A stretch of DNA of 12,707 nt from Candidatus Kapaibacterium sp. GTDB lineage: Bacteria > Bacteroidota > Ignavibacteria > Kapaibacteriales > UBA2268. Numbering within the stretch: the first letter of the stretch is position 1; every line of letters begins with the position of its first letter. The stretch spans positions 1 to 12,707 of the forward strand of contig CALHRB010000079.1 of NCBI GenBank assembly GCA_938038165.1, given 5' to 3'. Of the stretch, positions 7,805 through 12,707 are shown piece by piece. Below the pieces are notes generated by a model. It had not been told where the DNA came from and did no database searches. It worked only from the letters and a program-made list of their open reading frames with translations. A program made the translations under genes and the position numbers.

Positions 7805-9121
7805 TTAATTTACGATTAATTTTTGGTTGAATACTTTATCTCCGGCGGTGAATCTAATTATGTAAATGCCTCTGTTCAAATTTAAGTCGTTAATGGAAAA
7901 TATTTCGTTGTTATTGCCTGCTTTGAAAAAGTTAGAATATACTTTTGAACCATTTAAGTTAAAAATAACAAATTCAAATTCTTGCAGATGATTAAGATTA
8001 GAAACAAAAATATTTAGTTTCTCTCCGGCAATTAATATATTTGGAAATATTGCAAAATATGAATTGTTATCGGAATTGTTATCTATGACTGATAATGGTA
8101 ACCTTTCAGTCATAAAATAAATGTTACCTTTTGAGCTTACAAAATCTGTAAACCAGAGCTTATAAAGGTATCCATCTTCTTCAGAGATGACAAAATAAGT
8201 AATGGTATCAGGAACAATCCATTGGAAATTATTCTGGTTAAAGCTCTTCCAATTATAACCTATTGAATTTATTGAATTTGCAAACTGATTCAAAGGCGGC
8301 TGAACAGCATCAGTATTCTTTAAACCGGTGACAACAGCTACCTTAACATTAGAGTTAATTCTTGCACCAGTAACTGGGTAATTTTCAAAGACTACATTTC
8401 CCATTTTTGCAACATCTGTGTATTTTCCAAAAACAATGTCCCAGTCAGTTGATTTTGGTTCTAAATCGAGAATTTCATTTGTTTCTAATGAATAATAAAC
8501 AAACAATTTTCCTTCATAATTTTTTGAATTAATTTCCAGAGTTTTTGGGTCTGAGCCGTCGAGATCAGCATATTTTATTGTATAAATCCAGTTGCTCCAT
8601 TTTGCAATAAAAATTTTCTTGTAATGACCATTAGGTAGTGAAATAATAAACAAGGACTTTCCACTGAGTTGATGAATAGCTTGATTATATTGTCCCCAGC
8701 CGAAATCACCACCTTGAGCAAAACCGTTTTTGCCCATATTAAATGCCCCAATAGCCCATGTTTTTGGGGAATTATAGTACTGCTTGAACTTGATGCCTTC
8801 TAAATCGTCAGACAAGCCGTTTGTATCAAGAGTGCCGGGTTCATCGAAGCTTGTTGCATCGCTACCGACAACATACCAGAGCTTAACATTTGCTGCATCG
8901 TTAATTCTGATTGAAGCATCGAGTGCAGTTGAAAAAGCTATCTGCCACTTTGATACATCAGCGGAAACAACTGTTTTAGCTCCAAGCTTATACCAGCTGA
9001 GTAAACTATAACCTACACCAATAGAAACGGAATCAGTTGTTGCATAAATCTTAATAAATCCGGTGTTAACTAAAACTATTATCAAAAAAATCTTAAATAA
9101 TACTTTGTAATTTTGAATCAT
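7805..9121 (-). CDS. Tandem HmuY-like heme-binding protein with T9SS sorting domain
   Basis: This 438-residue protein has an N-terminal hydrophobic signal (about 9-28) and no lipobox cysteine. Two modules resemble the HmuY family (known members bind heme and hand it to a TonB receptor). Module 1, about 34-188, contains SKWQIAFST, ASIRINDAANVKLW, FGWGQYN and IISLPNGHYKKIFIAKW. Module 2, about 205-340, contains STDWDIVFGKY, YPVTGARINSNVKVAV and YFVISEEDGYLYKLWFTDF. Residues 352-438 are a T9SS type A sorting domain (FAIFPN ... FEFVIFNLNGSKVY ... RGIYIIRF). The two His ligands of Porphyromonas HmuY could not be placed with certainty; module 1 has a His at 166, and module 2 shows no obvious equivalent. 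The ATG is preceded by GGAG about 10 bases upstream. It is the first gene of the likely operon with the receptor. Heme as ligand is inferred from family and context. Confidence 0.85.
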   Translation of the reverse strand: MIQNYKVLFKIFLIIVLVNTGFIKIYATTDSVSIGVGYSLLSWYKLGAKTVVSADVSKWQIAFSTALDASIRINDAANVKLWYVVGSDATSFDEPGTLDTNGLSDDLEGIKFKQYYNSPKTWAIGAFNMGKNGFAQGGDFGWGQYNQAIHQLSGKSLFIISLPNGHYKKIFIAKWSNWIYTIKYADLDGSDPKTLEINSKNYEGKLFVYYSLETNEILDLEPKSTDWDIVFGKYTDVAKMGNVVFENYPVTGARINSNVKVAVVTGLKNTDAVQPPLNQFANSINSIGYNWKSFNQNNFQWIVPDTITYFVISEEDGYLYKLWFTDFVSSKGNIYFMTERLPLSVIDNNSDNNSYFAIFPNILIAGEKLNIFVSNLNHLQEFEFVIFNLNGSKVYSNFFKAGNNNEIFSINDLNLNRGIYIIRFTAGDKVFNQKLIVN

Positions 9122-9167
9122 CTTTTATTATCTCCAATAAAAAATAAAAAATTAAATAACGGTTAAT

Positions 9168-9185
9168 AAAGCAATAAATTGCTTT
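9168..9185. repeat. Inverted repeat upstream of the HmuY-like gene
   Basis: AAAGCAA, loop TAAA, TTGCTTT: a perfect 7-bp stem with a four-base loop, which a G-T pair and two A-T pairs extend outward. It lies 47-64 bases upstream of the HmuY-like ATG, so it would sit in the 5' untranslated RNA or at the promoter. It could be an operator or an RNA hairpin. Confidence 0.4.
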
Positions 9186-9256
9186 GTTTACTTAGATTCG
9201 AAGTGTTTAGTACAATGTTATTAAATCGGCAATTTTTTGTTAAGGCTGAATAAATC

Positions 9257-9278
9257 TATATTTCCAAAGGAAAATATA
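9257..9278. repeat. Palindromic element in the divergent intergenic region
   Basis: TATATTTCC (9257-9265), spacer AAA, then GGAAAATATA (9269-9278): nine pairs with one bulged A. The size and symmetry fit a dimeric regulator site placed between the two divergent genes. No known consensus was recognised. Confidence 0.35.
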
Positions 9279-9317
9279 CTAAAGTTTTCAAGTAATACCC
9301 CGATAATACCACCTGAC

Positions 9318-9388
9318 ACGGATGTTAATAAGTAGAAATACGGACATTCTACTGTAATTACTAATTATTTGATATGAGCGACATCCGT
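9318..9388. repeat. Nested inverted repeats around the upstream ATG 9374
   Basis: The outer arms ACGGATGT (9318-9325) and ACATCCGT (9381-9388) are perfectly complementary. The inner arms AGTAGAA (9331-9337) and TTCTACT (9347-9353) are also perfect, with a nine-base loop. A further ACGGACAT at 9340-9347 resembles the outer arm. The structure would span and mask ATG 9374, which fits an RNA leader or regulator sites better than a normal start region. Confidence 0.4.
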
Positions 9389-9547
9389 AAATTAGACGAA
9401 AGCGATATTAAAACAACCCTCGAAAGTTGTTCACTCGAGTCATTCCCAGTATTTATCAATCAATTCAAAGATATCGAAAATAAGATTTCAGCTACTGAAA
9501 TACCCATTTTAAATTATAAATTACTATTCACAACATTGAGGTACAAT
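9365..9547 (+). other. Open in-frame leader upstream of the beta-helix gene (58 codons from ATG 9374)
   Basis: From the stop TAA at 9362-9364 up to the proposed start at 9548, the frame of the beta-helix gene has no stop. Translation from ATG 9374 would give a charged, soluble-looking peptide beginning MSDIRKLDESDIKTTLES. It lacks Gly, Trp and His and matches nothing I recognise. It could be chance, a leftover 5' end of another gene, or a translated leader. It should not be merged with the secreted protein, because it would bury the signal peptide 58 residues in. Confidence 0.35.
9538..9541 (+). promoter_or_regulatory. Shine-Dalgarno sequence deciding the start at 9548
   Basis: GAGG stands six bases before the ATG at 9548, an ideal distance. 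The alternative ATG at 9374 is preceded only by AT-rich sequence. Together with the signal peptide right after 9548, this decides the start. Confidence 0.6.
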
Positions 9548-12500
9548 ATGAAAAACGCATTTTGGTTACGAATTCTGTTTGTTCTTTTTTTCTCATTCAT
9601 CGCACAAAATTCTTTTGGAGCAGAAATTGATTATTACGTCTCAACCAGTGGCAGCAATTCCAATAATGGAAGAAGTGAAACAACGCCTTATCGAACTATA
9701 ACTTATGCTATATCCAAATGTACAACCGCAACAGATGATTATATAATCCACTTGATGCCAAACAGCCAATGGGGGGCTTTCAGAGAGAATATTCGTATCA
9801 GAAAAACAAGCTCAATAAAATTTAACTCCCTGACATTAACAGGTCCTGACATTGAATTTGGAAGTGATGGCTTACTCGAACTTGAAACAGCAAGAATAGG
9901 TGGTGTTGAAACCAGCACCAACTATGGTAACCCCGTCATTAGCGTTGAGGCAAGTAATGTAGTAATAAAAAATTTAAGGATTTTTCATCCTTCACGGATA
10001 AATACAACATCAGCCAGAAGCAATCTTATCAATATTGCAGCCGGCTGCAGCGACATTCATATTTATCGTTGTTTTGTTGGTCCTCAAGCAAGGGAAAATG
10101 CTATTTATAACAGTCAAGGCTATAAAATCAACGGAATGAATGTTGTTTGGGAGTTTGATGTAGATGATTCCGATGATACGCCTGATTTCTATCCGGGAGG
10201 TCGCCACGGAATTTTTATAGACGGAACAAATAGAAGTACAAATGAAATTACCATCGAGGAATGTGTAATTTATTATATCACTGGTGAGGGTGAAGGCATT
10301 ATGATGTATGCACCTTTAACAGGAACTTACACAGAAAGTTCCATAAGCAATGTGTACATATTGAATAATATAATTATGATGAACCGTAGAAGCGGTATTA
10401 TTGCAGCTGGTCAGATTAGTAATACTGTTTTGGAAGGAAATACCATATACCACAATGGATGGTATCCGATAGAATTTGATGTAGCTAATTCCAGTTCAAA
10501 GCCCGCTTCAGAGTATGGAAACGGAATAGTTCTTATGAAATGTTTTGACCAAAGTGATAATTCCACAAGACAATCAATTGACTTAACAGGAAATTCTGTA
10601 TTTGATAATTACAATACAGGTATTTATGTTTTTGGGGGTACGAGCAACCTGAACATAAGCTACAACACCGATCTATGGGGTAATAAGGATGGTCTCGTTT
10701 TTAACGGAGATCCTTCAGATCCTACTCATCCTTATGATCATGAAGCTGGCAATGAAGATTATGATTTTTCTAATATTAATATAAGCGACCTTCTGATTCA
10801 TTCCAATCAAAGGTTTGGAATATATTATAATGCTCCGGACAATACTAACCCAGTTGTCGCTGAATATACTTATTTTGAAGAACCATCAGATTATTATGGC
10901 TGGGGTGGTCCTGATGAATCATTAGGACCAAAAATGGCATGGGGAACTTTTGATAAAGATGCCGATACATATTATGAGCAAGATGCTGAAAGAGATGGCG
11001 GAAGAGATTATGTGAATGAAAATTCCTGGTATTATGATCCTTCTGACACAAATAATTACATGACACTTCCAAGCATTGTTTATGGTCCTGTTGATGCAAA
11101 TCCATACAGAAAATCATTGCTAAACCAGCAATCAAAGAATTTTGAAGTTAATAGAGAACAAACTGATTCATATTTTGATAACTTAATAAATGTTTCAAAT
11201 ACTACTCCTGCTGGAAATGATGAAGAAATTATCTATGTTTATCCTTCGAGCACTCCTTACACCAACAATAGTATTAACTTTCTGAAGCCTACGAAAATAA
11301 TTGGTATAGAAGATGAAGATGGTAACAAACCTATATTTAGATATAGTACTGAAAACAATACATACATACCTGCTCTTGTTTCAACAAGCAAATCAAATAT
11401 AACTATTGAGAACATTAAACTGGTGTGTAGAGATCAAAATGGGGATTTGTTGGGTAAAATTGCAAACTCAAATGCAACCGGAAATATAACACTTAAAAAT
11501 GTTGATTATTACAAAGAAAATACTTCAATGAATAATTATTCATGGACACAGTTGAGTGATTATTTTGAAGATAACTCTGATCATAATGACGGTCGGGGAT
11601 TATTTGTCAAAGCAGATCTTATGCCTGATGATACAACTGGTTGTGTCTTATGGTTAAAGGGAAACAGTATTTCAGATAAAAACGATGGGGATTTGGTTGG
11701 TCAATGGAATGATAACTCAAGCTTTGAAAATAACGCAATACAAAATTCAAATAGTAACAAGCCGCAATATACAAGCGATGTAACCAATTATCAGCCTGGA
11801 ATATATTCAAATTCTGGAACAAGGTATTTATCAATCGATCCTGTTCAGAATTCTCTTGAAACAAATGGTTCAAAATCTGTTTTTATGGTTTTTAAAACTC
11901 CCGCTTCCTTCCCAAGTGTCAATCAATTCATTTTTGAGGTTGGGAACCTTAGCTGTGGATATAGTATCGGAATCATGATGGTAAATGGCAGTCCAAAACT
12001 TAACTTCACTTTATGGAGAGAAAATAATTCTTCAACCTGTTATTTGGAATGGCCTACAACATTGGAGACTAACACAGTTTATTTCGCAAGAATGTTTTAC
12101 AATTCCGACAGTTCTAGGTTTCGAGCTTATGTTAATGGCGATCAAATAGATACTGGAAAAATTTTCAATGGATTTGTTTTCAATAGCTCAACAGACTACG
12201 GCAATACTACAATTGGAGCAGGTAATAATGCAAGAATGAAGGGGTTTAGCCGTTCTGGTTTAAGTAATCCATTTATCGGGGAGATAGCTGAAATACTTGT
12301 CTATAATAATTATACTCAAGATCAATGGAGTTCAACGGTCAGCTATTTCACTGATAAGTACGGATTTAATCAGAATTGGCCCCGAACCTCACAATTTGAC
12401 GGTGAACCTAATAATGACTTTGAGCTATACACTGGAAGCGAAGAAAGCATTTCGATATATCCTAATCCTTTTGTCTTTGAAACTAACATTACTGTTGCTA

Positions 12501-12700
12501 TTCCTGAAACGCAAAATGTTAAAATTGAAATTTCCGATGCTCTTGGCAGATTAATTTCTTCTTTACACGATGGTCCAATGAATGCTGGGAAATACTATGA
12601 ATTTAAATTCGATGGTAGCAACCTTGTGTCTGGAATCTATTTCGTCAAAATTAGTGGGCTTGATTTTGTCCGAACCGAAAAAATAATACTCAGTAAATAA
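9548..12700 (+). CDS. Large secreted beta-helix / LamG-like / T9SS-sorted protein
   Basis: The chosen start gives 1050 residues. It is supported by GAGG six bases upstream and by an immediate signal peptide (MKNAFWLRILFVLFFSFIAQNSFGA, about 1-25). An in-frame ATG at 9374 would add 58 residues before the signal peptide and has no ribosome-binding site. Residues 29-41 (YYVSTSGSNSNNG) match the start of DUF1565-type parallel beta-helix proteins. Residues 30-430 show pectin-lyase-like repeats (NVVIKNLRIF, NVYILNNIIMMN, TVLEGNTIYHNGW). A Tyr/Asp/Trp-rich stretch at about 443-498 is not helix-like, and a second helix-like block lies at 558-657. Residues 698-942 resemble a concanavalin/LamG domain (GCVLWLKG, GQWNDNSS, FIGEIAEILVYN). 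Residues 967-1050 are a T9SS type A sorting domain (SIYPNPF ... SGIYFVKISG). The fold suggests polysaccharide binding or cleavage at the cell surface. No lyase or hydrolase catalytic residues could be assigned, so activity is unproven. Confidence 0.92.
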   Translation: MKNAFWLRILFVLFFSFIAQNSFGAEIDYYVSTSGSNSNNGRSETTPYRTITYAISKCTTATDDYIIHLMPNSQWGAFRENIRIRKTSSIKFNSLTLTGPDIEFGSDGLLELETARIGGVETSTNYGNPVISVEASNVVIKNLRIFHPSRINTTSARSNLINIAAGCSDIHIYRCFVGPQARENAIYNSQGYKINGMNVVWEFDVDDSDDTPDFYPGGRHGIFIDGTNRSTNEITIEECVIYYITGEGEGIMMYAPLTGTYTESSISNVYILNNIIMMNRRSGIIAAGQISNTVLEGNTIYHNGWYPIEFDVANSSSKPASEYGNGIVLMKCFDQSDNSTRQSIDLTGNSVFDNYNTGIYVFGGTSNLNISYNTDLWGNKDGLVFNGDPSDPTHPYDHEAGNEDYDFSNINISDLLIHSNQRFGIYYNAPDNTNPVVAEYTYFEEPSDYYGWGGPDESLGPKMAWGTFDKDADTYYEQDAERDGGRDYVNENSWYYDPSDTNNYMTLPSIVYGPVDANPYRKSLLNQQSKNFEVNREQTDSYFDNLINVSNTTPAGNDEEIIYVYPSSTPYTNNSINFLKPTKIIGIEDEDGNKPIFRYSTENNTYIPALVSTSKSNITIENIKLVCRDQNGDLLGKIANSNATGNITLKNVDYYKENTSMNNYSWTQLSDYFEDNSDHNDGRGLFVKADLMPDDTTGCVLWLKGNSISDKNDGDLVGQWNDNSSFENNAIQNSNSNKPQYTSDVTNYQPGIYSNSGTRYLSIDPVQNSLETNGSKSVFMVFKTPASFPSVNQFIFEVGNLSCGYSIGIMMVNGSPKLNFTLWRENNSSTCYLEWPTTLETNTVYFARMFYNSDSSRFRAYVNGDQIDTGKIFNGFVFNSSTDYGNTTIGAGNNARMKGFSRSGLSNPFIGEIAEILVYNNYTQDQWSSTVSYFTDKYGFNQNWPRTSQFDGEPNNDFELYTGSEESISIYPNPFVFETNITVAIPETQNVKIEISDALGRLISSLHDGPMNAGKYYEFKFDGSNLVSGIYFVKISGLDFVRTEKIILSK

Positions 12701-12707
12701 AAAAAAT

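Larger units (their letters stand above)
9122..9547. promoter_or_regulatory. Divergent intergenic regulatory region between the HmuY-like gene and the beta-helix gene
   Basis: These 426 bases separate two divergent genes and must hold both promoters. No clear match to the Bacteroidota -7 element (TAnnTTTG) was found by eye on either strand. The region contains several inverted repeats (listed separately) and a short direct repeat TAATACC at 9293-9299 and 9304-9310. No tRNA, riboswitch or classical Fur box was recognised. Bases 9365-9547 stay open in the frame of the downstream gene. Confidence 0.55.

Noticed and set aside
9374..9547. Start of the beta-helix gene at ATG 9374
   Set aside because: It has no ribosome-binding site, lies inside an inverted repeat, and would put 58 residues before a clear signal peptide. 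ATG 9548 has GAGG at the right distance.
10845..11135. Minus-strand His/Gln-rich open frame inside the beta-helix gene
   Set aside because: Its composition is that of an antisense reading of Tyr/Asp-rich coding sequence; no start signal or family resemblance.
9548..11520. Pectate or alginate lyase
   Set aside because: The beta-helix fold pattern is visible, but no catalytic Lys/Arg or calcium-binding set of a specific lyase family could be identified.
1..12707. CRISPR arrays, tRNA or rRNA genes, insertion sequences, prophage genes, defence systems
   Set aside because: No regularly spaced repeats, RNA gene signatures, transposase or integrase motifs, or recognisable defence-gene domains were seen.

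Overview
The window is AT-rich DNA holding six large protein genes and no RNA genes. Four of the six products end in a C-terminal sorting domain of the type IX secretion system (T9SS, the Por system). One gene encodes a TonB-dependent outer-membrane receptor with an N-terminal carboxypeptidase-regulatory-like domain. This points to a member of the Bacteroidota or the wider FCB group (Ignavibacteria or Kapabacteria types are plausible). The exact lineage cannot be fixed from this sequence.

Layout. (1) 1-3015, plus strand: two tandem paralogous T9SS surface proteins. The first is cut by the left window edge, and the reading frame is already open at base 3. The second is complete. Both carry an ASH/Hydin-like beta-sandwich, then a conserved module of about 135 residues ending in IIEEFKW, then a sorting domain. 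(2) 3017-5332, minus strand, converging on the previous gene with one base between stop codons: a membrane-anchored signalling protein with two GAF domains and a GGDEF domain whose signature has decayed to GGNYG. (3) 5481-9121, minus strand: a likely heme-acquisition operon. A protein with two HmuY-like modules and a T9SS sorting domain comes first, followed by a HmuR-like TonB-dependent receptor. A strong hairpin lies between them. (4) 9122-9547: a divergent regulatory region of 426 bases with several inverted repeats and an unexplained open frame. (5) 9548-12700, plus strand: a large secreted beta-helix / LamG-like / T9SS protein. Its start is better placed at 9548 than at the upstream ATG at 9374.

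How the genes work together. The clearest functional unit is the HmuY-like protein plus receptor. By analogy with Porphyromonas HmuY-HmuR, the surface protein would take heme from the environment and pass it to the receptor for TonB-driven import. Here the protein appears to be exported by T9SS rather than anchored as a lipoprotein, and it has two modules. The other three T9SS proteins look like adhesive or carbohydrate-contacting surface proteins with no firm substrate. The GAF/GGDEF protein is probably a sensor or scaffold rather than a cyclic-di-GMP synthase.

No CRISPR array, transposase, integrase, tRNA or rRNA was seen. The candidate novelties are the T9SS-sorted tandem HmuY protein, the degenerate GGDEF protein with its long linker, the duplicated IIEEFKW-module family, and the structured leader of the last gene.
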